Position numbers and translations under genes: made by a program
Assembly: GCA_001002285.1 (NCBI GenBank)
Contig: LCLX01000005.1
Coordinates: 1-50,493 of the forward strand
From: Microgenomates group bacterium GW2011_GWC1_46_15
GTDB lineage: Bacteria > Patescibacteriota > Microgenomatia > UBA1400 > UBA12028
Reading direction: 5' to 3'
Length of the DNA: 50,493 bases
The notes under the pieces: model-generated
Database searches by the model: none
Seen by the model: the letters and a program-made list of their open reading frames with translations, nothing else
Told to the model about the DNA's origin: nothing
Shown: positions 26,229 to 34,764 of the stretch, one piece after another
Layout: the number at the start of each line of letters is the position of its first letter
How positions within the stretch are numbered: position 1 is the stretch's first letter

Positions 26229-27440
26229 ATGTTGAACATCTCCCTCATCAGCGCCACCCTCAAGTCACCCTTCCACTGGGTGAAGGGTTTGTCCGCTATG
26301 ATCTGGTATGGATTTCCCGCCCGCCGCCTCACGATTATTGGCGTGACCGGAACCGATGGAAAAACAACTACCGCAACAATGGTCTATCACGTTCTTAAGC
26401 ACGCCGGCAAAAAAGTTGCGCTCATTAGTACGGTGTCGGCATATATGGGTGACGAGGAAATTGATACGGGTTTTCATGTCACGACACCGGAACAGTTTCC
26501 ATTTCAGCGCCTTTTGCGCCGCATTGTAAACTCTGGGCATACTCACGTCGTACTCGAGGTAACGTCACACGGTATCGCCCAACACAGAATTTTTGGTATC
26601 CGTCCAACCATCGCTATTCTTACGAATATTACGCACGAACATCTTGATTATCACGGAAGCTATGCTGCGTACCTTAAGACAAAGGCGCGATTTTTATCAC
26701 GTGCAAAGACCGCAATTATCAACCATGATGATTCCTCGTTTGATGAGGTGAAAGCATATATTAAAAAACACTCTTGGAACACGCGCATAGTTCCGTATGC
26801 GTATCGTTTACTTGACGCCCAGTCAAAGCGTATTGTGCTTGACCGGTTTCCGGAGGGATACAACAGACAAAATGGTGCGGCGGTTATCACTGCGGCCGAG
26901 TACTTACACCTCCCGCTTGCTCAGACATTAGATGCGATAAAACGGTTTCCATCCGTACTTGGCCGGATGCAGGAAGTTCCAAACACCCGTGGTCTTACGC
27001 TCATTGTTGATTTTGCGCACACGCCAAATGCGCTGGAACACGCGCTAAAAGCATTGCGTGGCGGTGTGAAGTCGGGAAAAAAGTTGATTGCAGTGTGTGG
27101 TGCGGCAGGACTACGGGATGCAATGAAGCGCCCCATGATGGGAAAAATTGCAGCAGAGTTGGCCGACGAGATTGTATTCACTGCTGAAGATCCCCGTATA
27201 GAAGACGTGAACGTTATCATTCGCCAGATGAAAGAGGGTGTGCGTGAAAACCACGGACATGTCCATGAACTTGCTGATCGTCGGACCGCTATCCGGTTTG
27301 CGATTCAAACGCTCGCGCGGCCGGGAGATACGATTGGTATATTCGGAAAGGGGCATGAGACAAGCATGAATCTGGACGGGAAACACGAAGTTCCGTGGTC
27401 GGATGCTGAAGAGGCGCGATTAGCATTGGAAGGAATATGA
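26229..27440 (+). CDS. MurE-like Mur ligase lacking the N-terminal UDP-MurNAc domain
   Basis: 403 aa. After a hydrophobic 30-residue leader ending in MIWYGFPARRL comes the ATP loop IGVTGTDGKTTTA (about 38-49), TNITHEHLDYHGS, the carbamylated-Lys region YLKTKARFL, and the C-terminal domain with FAHTPNALEHAL, TAEDPR and FGKGHET. The middle and C-terminal domains match MurE, which adds the third residue to UDP-MurNAc-dipeptide, but domain 1, which holds the UDP end of the substrate, is missing (MurE is usually about 490 aa). The DNPR motif of diaminopimelate-adding MurE appears as EDPR. Start at ATG 26229; the upstream tracked codons reach into the divergent promoter. Overlaps the next gene by ATGA. 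Confidence 0.8.
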   Translation: MLNISLISATLKSPFHWVKGLSAMIWYGFPARRLTIIGVTGTDGKTTTATMVYHVLKHAGKKVALISTVSAYMGDEEIDTGFHVTTPEQFPFQRLLRRIVNSGHTHVVLEVTSHGIAQHRIFGIRPTIAILTNITHEHLDYHGSYAAYLKTKARFLSRAKTAIINHDDSSFDEVKAYIKKHSWNTRIVPYAYRLLDAQSKRIVLDRFPEGYNRQNGAAVITAAEYLHLPLAQTLDAIKRFPSVLGRMQEVPNTRGLTLIVDFAHTPNALEHALKALRGGVKSGKKLIAVCGAAGLRDAMKRPMMGKIAAELADEIVFTAEDPRIEDVNVIIRQMKEGVRENHGHVHELADRRTAIRFAIQTLARPGDTIGIFGKGHETSMNLDGKHEVPWSDAEEARLALEGI

Positions 27441-27622
27441 CAGAGCACGCTGATACAAAGTTTTCGGTGCGAGACTGGGTAAAGTATCAGGACGAGGTGT
27501 TTCAAATCGTTGATATTCAAAATTTTGGTCATGGAAATATGTATGTTCTTCATTCAAATACGGCATCTTGGACGGCAGTTGTTCCAGAACAAGACGGGAA
27601 TAAATATTTTAGAAAAATGTAA
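27437..27622 (+). CDS. Small hypothetical protein
   Basis: 61 aa, not recognised. The stretch FSVRDWVKYQDEVFQIVDI reads like a small SH3/KOW-type beta barrel (VxxGDxVxYxGExYxVxxI pattern). ATGA overlap with the murE-like gene and a 15-nt gap to yvcK put it in the wall operon. Confidence 0.55.
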   Translation: MTEHADTKFSVRDWVKYQDEVFQIVDIQNFGHGNMYVLHSNTASWTAVVPEQDGNKYFRKM

Positions 27623-27637
27623 TGAGAAGTCATATCT

Positions 27638-28612
27638 ATGACGAAAAAAAACATTGTGGTTATTGGCGGCGGTACGGGAATTTCAAGCGTGGTGTCCGGG
27701 CTTAAAAATGAACCGGTTGAGTTAACCGCGCTTGTTTCTGTCGCGGACTCTGGTGGTTCAACGGGCCGCCTGCGCGACGAGTTTGGATTTCAGCCTGTCG
27801 GTGACTTGCGGCAGTCCTTAGCAGCGCTTGCAAAAGAAAAAAGTCAGGAATGGATCCGCAAACTCTTACTATACCGTTTTGAAAAGGGAACAGGGCTTAA
27901 TGGTCACAATCTTGGTAACCTTATTCTTACCGCCCTGCAAGATATGGCTGGTTCAACGACAAGTGCATTAGAAGTTGCGGAAAAAATCTTTCAACTCAAT
28001 GGGAAAATTTACCCTGTCACTTCGCAGAATGTTCAGCTCGTTGTGGAGTATGTTGATGGATCGGTTGTGGTTGGTGAGCATCGGTTGGATGACAACGGCG
28101 CGGGGAACAAAAAAATTAAACGGATCCGGTTGTCACCGCGCGCGAAGATTTATAAAAAGGCTGAACAATCAATTTTAAACGCTGATCTCATTGTGATTGG
28201 GCCCGGCGATTACTATGGAAGTATTCTGGCCGCGCTTTCTGTTAATGGAATAAAACGGTGTATGCACGCAACCTCTGCCAAAATTGTCTATGTTGTGAAC
28301 CTTATGACACGGTTTACGCAGACCTATGGAATGACCGCGCGTGATCATCAGCGAGGTATTGAAGAAGCCATTGGACGCACGTGCGATTTGACAATCGTGA
28401 ACTCCAAACCAATTCCTGCTGAAATTCTTGCGATGTATGTGCATGAGCAGGAGTATCCTATTGTGAACGATCTGGCTAAAGGAAAGTATATCTCTGCAGA
28501 TCTTCTTTCTTCTGTACGGTTTACAAAAGTATCTTCTGATCTTGCCCATCGTTCATATCTACGTCATGATGCGAAAAAACTTGCAAAAGTACTCATGCGC
28601 GTGGTGAAATAA
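27638..28612 (+). CDS. yvcK: YvcK/CofD-like protein (gluconeogenesis factor family)
   Basis: 324 aa. The P-loop-like VVIGGGTGISSVVSGLK, SVADSGGSTGRLRDEF, GDLRQSLAAL and IGPGDYYGSILAAL are the YvcK/UPF0052 hallmarks. In Firmicutes and Mycobacterium YvcK binds UDP-sugars and supports cell shape and wall growth; in this mur cluster the same role is likely. Typical length for the family (about 320 aa). Confidence 0.88.
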   Translation: MTKKNIVVIGGGTGISSVVSGLKNEPVELTALVSVADSGGSTGRLRDEFGFQPVGDLRQSLAALAKEKSQEWIRKLLLYRFEKGTGLNGHNLGNLILTALQDMAGSTTSALEVAEKIFQLNGKIYPVTSQNVQLVVEYVDGSVVVGEHRLDDNGAGNKKIKRIRLSPRAKIYKKAEQSILNADLIVIGPGDYYGSILAALSVNGIKRCMHATSAKIVYVVNLMTRFTQTYGMTARDHQRGIEEAIGRTCDLTIVNSKPIPAEILAMYVHEQEYPIVNDLAKGKYISADLLSSVRFTKVSSDLAHRSYLRHDAKKLAKVLMRVVK

Positions 28613-28619
28613 GGAGCGC

Positions 28620-29384
28620 ATGACTACACCACTTCCAACTTTTTCCACAGTCCAAGCCATTGTCCTCGCCGGTGGCCGTGGTACCCGCATGAAAGCGGTT
28701 GAAAAAAACAAGGTGATGTACGAAGTCGGCGGCAAGCCAATGATCTCGTACTCGGTTTCCGCGCTCAAAGAACTAGGAATAGAAAGACCGATTGTTGTGA
28801 TAGGGTTCTCTAAGGAGAGTATTCAGGAGTACCTCAAGGATACTGTTGAGTACGCAATTCAGGCTGAAGCCAAAGGAACCGCTGATGCTGTCCGTTCAGC
28901 TATGCCGCAGATCAAACCAGACACACAAAATGTTTTTGTACTCTACGGCGACCATACCACTTTTTACACCGCAAAAGTTCTTCGCCAATTATTCGATCAT
29001 CACATTGCCAGTGGGGCTGGTATGACATTAATTACCACGCACACCGAACCTGCCGGGTATGGCCGGGTTCTGCGCGATGCAAACGGCGCAATGATCGGCG
29101 TTGTAGAAGAAAAAGTTGCGACTGAGGAACAGAAAAAAATCCGTGAGATTAATACAGGTAACGCGGTATACACCGCGGAGTTTCTCAAGAAATATCTGTC
29201 AAAAATTGAGATGAACCCAGTTTCCGGCGAGTACTACTTCACCGATATTATCGAGCTTGGCTTCCGCGGGCACGAGAAAATCGAAACGTTTGTTGTTGAG
29301 GATGAACTTGTCGCGGTGGGTATTAACACACCAGATCAGCTCCAGAATGCCGAGCAGCTCATGAAAGGTGTGAAAAAGGGCTAG
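28620..29384 (+). CDS. GlmU-like nucleotidyltransferase domain only
   Basis: 254 aa, GT-A pyrophosphorylase fold. VLAGGRGTRMKAVEKNKVMYEVGGKPMI (in part: LAGGRGTRMK) is the nucleotide loop; GTADAVRSA, LYGDHTTF (metal site), AGYGRVLRD, REINTGNAVY and SGEYYFTDII follow GlmU order. The left-handed helix acetyltransferase half (about 200 aa) is absent, so it would make UDP-GlcNAc only if GlcNAc-1-P comes from elsewhere. Placed just before pgeF and murC. Could act on another sugar-1-phosphate, but the TGNAVY and YYFTD motifs favour GlcNAc. Confidence 0.8.
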   Translation: MTTPLPTFSTVQAIVLAGGRGTRMKAVEKNKVMYEVGGKPMISYSVSALKELGIERPIVVIGFSKESIQEYLKDTVEYAIQAEAKGTADAVRSAMPQIKPDTQNVFVLYGDHTTFYTAKVLRQLFDHHIASGAGMTLITTHTEPAGYGRVLRDANGAMIGVVEEKVATEEQKKIREINTGNAVYTAEFLKKYLSKIEMNPVSGEYYFTDIIELGFRGHEKIETFVVEDELVAVGINTPDQLQNAEQLMKGVKKG

Positions 29385-29386
29385 GT

Positions 29387-30088
29387 GTGACACACGCTTC
29401 CAAACTTGAAATGTTTCCAGGATGTTTTGCGGCGTACTCTACCCGCGCAGATGGTTCAATGGATACACCTGAACAGGCATTAGCGTGGGTTCATATACGC
29501 ACTCCGAGCAAAAATGGGACATATCTCCATTTGGAACACGGAACAACCGTTGTTCTCGATGAAAACCCAGCACATGAACTTCAAGGTGACGCAATTATTT
29601 CTCAGCAGATTAACCACGCTCTACTATTCCGTGTCGCCGATTGTGTGCCAATAGCGCTTTTCCACTCTCAATCGCATACTTTTGGACTGATTCACGGCGG
29701 CTGGCGGTCTTTGGCGGGTGGTATTGTAGAAAAAACACTGAACCAGTTTTTGCGTGTTTCCCATGCAGATCCTCAAGAAATATGCGTGTGGATAGGCCCA
29801 TCACTGCGTTCATGCTGTAACGTTATTGAGCGTGATAACCCATTATCCAAGCTTCCAGAATGGAAATCCTTTTTACACATCGAGAAAAACGAAAAAACAA
29901 GTGTGGATTTACAAGGTTTTTGTTCAGCTGAATTGGCGCAGGCAGGAGTTTCTCGTGTACACATCAAAGATTCTGGTCTTTGCACCTATCACAACCCCGA
30001 TTTTTACTCGTACCGCCACTTTAGGCGGGAACAAGACCAGTCGGCGCATGGTAGAATAGCTGTTGGTATCTGGATGAACAACACATGA
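29387..30088 (+). CDS. pgeF: PgeF/YfiH family (LACC1-like) protein
   Basis: 233 aa, GTG start. FRVADCVPIALF, LIHGGWRSLAGGIVE, IGPSLRSCCNVIE and the end YHNPDFYSYRHFRREQDQSAHGRIAV fit the YfiH (DUF152) family; the zinc ligands are His of HGGW, Cys of RSCC and a further His. Family members act as purine nucleoside phosphorylases, and E. coli PgeF removes wrong residues from muropeptide precursors, which suits its place directly before murC (ATGA overlap). The N-terminus is short, and the GTG is uncertain. Confidence 0.85.
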   Translation: MTHASKLEMFPGCFAAYSTRADGSMDTPEQALAWVHIRTPSKNGTYLHLEHGTTVVLDENPAHELQGDAIISQQINHALLFRVADCVPIALFHSQSHTFGLIHGGWRSLAGGIVEKTLNQFLRVSHADPQEICVWIGPSLRSCCNVIERDNPLSKLPEWKSFLHIEKNEKTSVDLQGFCSAELAQAGVSRVHIKDSGLCTYHNPDFYSYRHFRREQDQSAHGRIAVGIWMNNT

Positions 30089-31437
30089 CCTCTGCCACAA
30101 CACTTCCTTTTCAAGACAGTACACACATCCATCTTGTTGGTATGAAAGGTGTTGCGATGACCGCGCTTGCGCAATGTCTTTTGGATTTGGGGAAACAGGT
30201 GACAGGTAGTGATGTAGAAGAAGATTTTGTAACAAAACACCTTTTGGACACATTTCATGTTCCAGTGAAAATAGGTTTTCATGCGAGCAATATAAGTGAA
30301 CAAACAGATTGTGTGATATACACAGGAGCGCACAACGGAAGTAAAAATCCAGAAGTCATTGAAGCAAAAAAAAGAGGTATTCTTGTACTCAGCCATGCTG
30401 AGGCACTTGGTCTTTTCATGCGTGGAAAACGCGGTGTTGCAGTCTGCGGTGTGGGTGGAAAAACGACCACGACGGCAATGTTGGCATGGATTTTAGAGTC
30501 TGCTGGCCAGAAGTCAAGCTATGCCATTGGTGTGGGAAATGTTTTCAACCTCCAGCGTACCGGTGTGTATCATAAAGAAAGTGAATGGTTTATCACTGAA
30601 GCCGATGAGTATGCCACCGACCCAGGCCACGACAATACACCGCGGTTTATGCATCTAAACCCGGAGGTCATTATCTGTACGCGTGTTGCGTATGACCATC
30701 CTGATATGTACCCCGGGTTTAAGGAAACGCAAGATGCGTACCTTGCATTTTTTGCAAAACTTCCACAGAACGGAGTCTTCATTGTGCCGGAAGAAGCTGT
30801 TGCTCTTTTTGGCAAACGGTTAAGTGTCCTTCAAGAAGAAAAGAAGTTTTCGGTGTTCACATATATCCAGCCGGACTCTGCTATCAATCTTAAAATCCCC
30901 GGAGAGTATAACAGAATGAATGCACAGGCGGCATTGTTGGCTGCAACACACATGGGGATTTCTCAGGAAGCTGCCGTGCGCGCGCTTGCACAATTTTCCG
31001 GGACAATGCGGAGATTTGAACATGTAGGCAATACGGGGGGTATTGAGCGGTACGATGACTACGCGCATCACCCGGATGAAATAACGGCAGTCCTGCGTTC
31101 TCTCAAGGAAAAATATCCAAAGAGTACTAAGGTTGTTCTTTTTCAACCACATACATACAGTAGAACACTTTCGTTGCTCAATGAGTTTTCACAGTGTTTC
31201 ACGGACGCCGATCAAGTATATCTTCTTGATATCTTCGCTTCCGCGCGCGAAAAAGAAAATCCAGGAGTATCTTCCGATATGCTTGCAGAACTCATGAAAA
31301 AACAAGGAAAACAGGCAGAAAACCTTAAAACGCTTCCTTTGGCGGCAGAAAAACTCAATACAATTCTTAAGCCTGGTGATGTGTTCATGACCCTTGGGGC
31401 GGGAGATGTTTATCACGTCCATTCCATGATAAAATAA
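30085..31437 (+). CDS. murC: UDP-N-acetylmuramate-L-alanine ligase
   Basis: 450 aa, all three Mur ligase domains. N-terminal IHLVGMKGVAMTALAQCLLDLGKQVTGSD (in part: LVGMKGVAMT), the ATP loop VCGVGGKTTTTAM, the central EADEYATDPGHDNTPRF, VAYDHPDMYP and the C-terminal YDDYAHHPDEI and FQPHTYSRT. The ATP loop reads GVGGKTTTT where MurC normally has GTHGKTTTT. Adds L-alanine to UDP-MurNAc. Confidence 0.92.
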   Translation: MTSATTLPFQDSTHIHLVGMKGVAMTALAQCLLDLGKQVTGSDVEEDFVTKHLLDTFHVPVKIGFHASNISEQTDCVIYTGAHNGSKNPEVIEAKKRGILVLSHAEALGLFMRGKRGVAVCGVGGKTTTTAMLAWILESAGQKSSYAIGVGNVFNLQRTGVYHKESEWFITEADEYATDPGHDNTPRFMHLNPEVIICTRVAYDHPDMYPGFKETQDAYLAFFAKLPQNGVFIVPEEAVALFGKRLSVLQEEKKFSVFTYIQPDSAINLKIPGEYNRMNAQAALLAATHMGISQEAAVRALAQFSGTMRRFEHVGNTGGIERYDDYAHHPDEITAVLRSLKEKYPKSTKVVLFQPHTYSRTLSLLNEFSQCFTDADQVYLLDIFASAREKENPGVSSDMLAELMKKQGKQAENLKTLPLAAEKLNTILKPGDVFMTLGAGDVYHVHSMIK

Positions 31438-31442
31438 TGGGA

Positions 31443-32372
31443 ATGGAATCACCCCTTATACATCGTCTGAAAACGCGGTTCCCAACGGCGCAGTTTCAGG
31501 AGCATGAAAAGCTTTCCAATCATACGTATTTTAAAATTGGCGGACCCGCTGAAGTGTTTATTGTTGTTCGCGAGACTCAACTTTTAGCCGACCTTGTCTC
31601 ATTGTGTGTCAAAGAACATATCCATTTCATAATTTTTGGCGGCGGAAGCAATGTGCTTGTTACTGACGACCTCATTCCCGGCCTTGTCATAAAAAATCTT
31701 ACGCAGGGCGTTCGCATCGAAAAAACACCAGATGGTGGCAGTATCTTTGTGGAAAGTGGTGTGCCGACAAACGTGCTGGTCCGCAGGGCTATTGATGAGG
31801 GGCTCGCTGGTCTTGAGTACTTTCTCGGCGTTCCTGGCTCTGTTGGCGGGGCAGTGTACAACAACTCGCACTACATGAATCAACTCATTGGCGAACACAT
31901 CGAAAGCATTGACGTTATTGAAGCAAAAACCGGCGAAAAGAAAACAATGAAAAACGTTGAGCTTCAGTATAAATACGACTACTCGATTTTGCAGGAAACA
32001 CACGATATTGTGCTGTCGGCAAAGTTTGTTCTTAAAACGGGAAATAAAGAAGAGCTTGAACAGCGGGCGCGTGAAGCGACCACAAAACGCGCCAACACTC
32101 AGCCACTTGGTATTCCAAGTTCCGGGTGCATGTTTCAAAACGCAATCATGCCCGATGGGAAAATGGTTTCTGCGGGCTACTTAATCGACCAAGCGGGACT
32201 TAAAGGGACGCGCGTTGGTGATGCGATGGTGAGCGACAAACACGCGAGTTTTATTGTGAATGTTGGTTCTGCAACCGCAAAACAGGTTGATGAGTTAGCA
32301 GAGTTAGTAAAAAACACCGTGAAGGACAAGTTCGGTGTAGTATTGAAACGGGAAGTGTTCTCATTAGGATAA
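31443..32372 (+). CDS. murB: UDP-N-acetylenolpyruvoylglucosamine reductase
   Basis: 309 aa FAD enzyme. NHTYFKIGGPAEVF, IIFGGGSNVLVTDD, GVPGSVGGAVYNNSHY and the C-terminal QPLGIPSSGCMFQN plus AGYLIDQAGLKG are the MurB set. The residue at the general-acid serine (Ser229 in E. coli) is Cys229 here. Reduces the enolpyruvyl ether made by MurA. ATG 31443 is preferred to 31437: a TAAAAT element formed by the murC stop region ends 7 nt before it, and MESPLIH is the more natural start. Confidence 0.92.
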   Translation: MESPLIHRLKTRFPTAQFQEHEKLSNHTYFKIGGPAEVFIVVRETQLLADLVSLCVKEHIHFIIFGGGSNVLVTDDLIPGLVIKNLTQGVRIEKTPDGGSIFVESGVPTNVLVRRAIDEGLAGLEYFLGVPGSVGGAVYNNSHYMNQLIGEHIESIDVIEAKTGEKKTMKNVELQYKYDYSILQETHDIVLSAKFVLKTGNKEELEQRAREATTKRANTQPLGIPSSGCMFQNAIMPDGKMVSAGYLIDQAGLKGTRVGDAMVSDKHASFIVNVGSATAKQVDELAELVKNTVKDKFGVVLKREVFSLG

Positions 32373-32373
32373 T

Positions 32374-33723
32374 ATGCACCATCAATCATTCATCATTCAT
32401 GGGGGAAAGCCGTTATTTGGTTCAGTGCGTTTGGGTGGCGCGAAAAATGCAAGTTTCAAGTTGATGATTGCTTCGCTGCTGGCAAAGGGTGAGACGCGGC
32501 TCCTCAATTTTTCGCACATTAAAGATGTTGAGATCACGCGCGAAATTCTCGAAGAACTTGGTGCTTCCACGCGAAATGCGGGAGAACGCACGGTGTTTAT
32601 TTCCACACAAGGTTTACATTCACACGTTATTTCGGAAAAGTATGGAAAACTTTCCCGCGCTTCCACCCTCTTTTTGGGACCGCTTCTTGCGCGTTTTTGC
32701 AAAGCCGTTGTTCCTTTTCCTGGTGGAGATCAAATTGGCGCGCGTCCGATTGATCGGCATTTGGATGGACTCATCGCGCTTGGAGCAAAAATACACCGTA
32801 CAGCAAGCACCATTGAGGCGGAGTGTGATGGCAGACTCCATGGCACAACGTATACATTTGAAAAAAGCACACATACCGGAACCGAAACGATGATTATGGC
32901 TGCGGTGCTTGCGGAGGGAAAAACAGTTTTGAACAATGTCGCACTGGAACCGGAAATTGACGATCTCATCGAGTTTTTAAACAACATGGGCGCGAAAATT
33001 CAACGGCACGCCAATCGCGTGATTGAAATTGAAGGCGTCAAAGAACTTACTCCAACGATTCATCGCATTATGCCAGACAGAAACGAAGCCGTGTCGTACG
33101 CGTGCGCGGCAATCGCGACCCACGGAGACATCATTGTTGAAAACGCACGGCACCAACACTTAAAAGCATTTTTAGACAAACTAGATGAGATGGGCGCGGG
33201 GTATGAAGTTGGAACGTACGGTATCCGGTTTTTTGCGAAGAACGGGCTAAAAGCAGTTGACGTCGTAACGGCCCCGCATCCCGGCTTTATGACCGACTGG
33301 CAACCACTGTGGGCGGTTTTACTCACGCAAACACAAGGAAAAAGCGTGATTCATGAGACCGTTTCGGAAAATCGGTTTCAATATGTTCCACTGTTGCAAA
33401 ACATGGGTGCCGAAATCCGTTTATTCAATCCAGAAGTGAAAAAATTGGAAGATGTGTACGAGTTTGACGTATCGCATGGTCCTCCGGAAGGGTATCGCGC
33501 GGCAGAGATCACCGGCGTTTCCCCGCTCAAAGCGGGTGAGTTTACGGTTCCCGACCTTCGTGCCGGAGCAACGTTAGTTTTGGCTGGTTTAGTTGCGCAC
33601 GGAACAACAACGCTGCACAATATTGAGCAGATCGATCGTGGATACGAAGAACTGGATAGTAGATTACGAGGTATGGGTGCAGAAGTAGTGCGTTCGACGG
33701 AAAACGAAGAAAAAACGGAGTAA
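32374..33723 (+). CDS. murA: UDP-N-acetylglucosamine 1-carboxyvinyltransferase
   Basis: 449 aa, EPSP-synthase fold. SVRLGGAKNASFKLMIASLL gives the Lys/Asn substrate residues (K24, N25). The loop that carries the catalytic cysteine in E. coli (PGGCTIGARPVD) reads PGGDQIGARPID, with Asp119 in place of Cys115. PDRNEAVSYACAA and TAPHPGFMTDWQP also match. Makes enolpyruvyl-UDP-GlcNAc, the committed wall step. Asp at this site is active but blocks fosfomycin attack in M. tuberculosis and Chlamydia. Confidence 0.94.
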   Translation: MHHQSFIIHGGKPLFGSVRLGGAKNASFKLMIASLLAKGETRLLNFSHIKDVEITREILEELGASTRNAGERTVFISTQGLHSHVISEKYGKLSRASTLFLGPLLARFCKAVVPFPGGDQIGARPIDRHLDGLIALGAKIHRTASTIEAECDGRLHGTTYTFEKSTHTGTETMIMAAVLAEGKTVLNNVALEPEIDDLIEFLNNMGAKIQRHANRVIEIEGVKELTPTIHRIMPDRNEAVSYACAAIATHGDIIVENARHQHLKAFLDKLDEMGAGYEVGTYGIRFFAKNGLKAVDVVTAPHPGFMTDWQPLWAVLLTQTQGKSVIHETVSENRFQYVPLLQNMGAEIRLFNPEVKKLEDVYEFDVSHGPPEGYRAAEITGVSPLKAGEFTVPDLRAGATLVLAGLVAHGTTTLHNIEQIDRGYEELDSRLRGMGAEVVRSTENEEKTE

Positions 33724-33726
33724 TGT

Positions 33727-34758
33727 ATGGCACTTATTTTAGGTTTATTGCTATTTTCATTCATCGTAACAAGTGTGTGTATTGTGCCGTTCATTAACAC
33801 GCTGTACGCGTTAAAGTTTCAGCGGAAAAACAAAAAAAGCAAAGATATGTTTGGATTTGCAACGCCTATTTTTGACGCATTGCACAAACACAAAACAGGA
33901 ACACCGATCGGCGCGGGACTTCTTTTAATTGCTGTTGTATCGCTCTTATTTGCCTCTATTTTCCCTTTGCTTAAGTACTTGGGCATCTCAATCACACAAG
34001 TCTATCCGTTGGAGAAAGAATTAAACGTGATTTTCTTCACCTTCCTATCTTTTGGTCTTCTTGGGTTGTATGACGATATTAAAAAGTTTTTTGGATTTGA
34101 AAAATCTGGATTTTTTGGATTACGGTTATCGCAGAAACTTGCTGTGCAACTCGGTCTTGCGGTCATTATTTCATTGATGTTGTATGGATCGCTTGGAATC
34201 TCCATCGTAAACATTCCGTTTTTTGGCGTTGTGCACATGGGTTTATGGTTTATTCCATTTGCCGCGTTTGTGATTGTGTCGTTTGCCAACGCGGTAAACA
34301 TCACCGATGGTTTAGATGGACTTGCGGGTGGCGTGTTAATGATCTGCCTTTTTGGTTTATGGTTTCTTTCCGCGGCAATTTTAGATACACCGCTGGCCAT
34401 TTTTCTCACGCTGTGGATTGGTTCATTAATCGCGTTTCTTTACTTCAATGTGTATCCTGCAAGAATCATGATGGGCGACGTTGGCGCGCTTGCGTTTGGA
34501 GCAACGTTGGCGGTTGTCGGTCTCCTACTTGGGAAAATTATGGCCCTGCTCATTATTGGTGGAATCTTTGTTGTTGAAGTTGGTTCAAGTCTTTTGCAGA
34601 TTCTTTCCAAACGCATACGCAAACAAAAACTTTTCTCAGCTTCACCTGTGCATTTATGGTTGCAGCACCGCGGATGGCACGAAACAAAAATTGTTCAGCG
34701 CGCCTGGCTTACCGGCATCGTACTTACCCTATTCGGGGTGTGGCTTGCGTTTGTATAA
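33727..34758 (+). CDS. mraY: Phospho-N-acetylmuramoyl-pentapeptide transferase
   Basis: 343 aa, about ten membrane helices. KKSKDMFGFATPIFDALHKHKTGTPIGAGLL matches the first cytoplasmic loop (KTGTPIGAG for the usual K-GTPTMGG), LGLYDDIKKF gives the aspartate pair, NAVNITDGLDGLAGG the second, and NVYPARIMMGDVGALAFG the third. The late SPVHLWLQHRGWHETKIVQR has the HHH-like motif in altered form. Makes lipid I. Confidence 0.93.
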   Translation: MALILGLLLFSFIVTSVCIVPFINTLYALKFQRKNKKSKDMFGFATPIFDALHKHKTGTPIGAGLLLIAVVSLLFASIFPLLKYLGISITQVYPLEKELNVIFFTFLSFGLLGLYDDIKKFFGFEKSGFFGLRLSQKLAVQLGLAVIISLMLYGSLGISIVNIPFFGVVHMGLWFIPFAAFVIVSFANAVNITDGLDGLAGGVLMICLFGLWFLSAAILDTPLAIFLTLWIGSLIAFLYFNVYPARIMMGDVGALAFGATLAVVGLLLGKIMALLIIGGIFVVEVGSSLLQILSKRIRKQKLFSASPVHLWLQHRGWHETKIVQRAWLTGIVLTLFGVWLAFV

Positions 34759-34759
34759 T
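34754..34759 (+). promoter_or_regulatory. Consensus -10 TATAAT before ftsW
   Basis: A perfect TATAAT spans the mraY stop codon and ends 5 nt before ATG 34765. No Shine-Dalgarno is seen; no clear -35. Leaderless-type site. Confidence 0.45.
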
Positions 34760-34764
34760 CCGTT

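Noticed and set aside
31192-31206. parS-like half site TGTTTCACG in murC
   Set aside because: Only one half of the palindrome matches; the other half (GACGCC) does not, and it lies in coding sequence.
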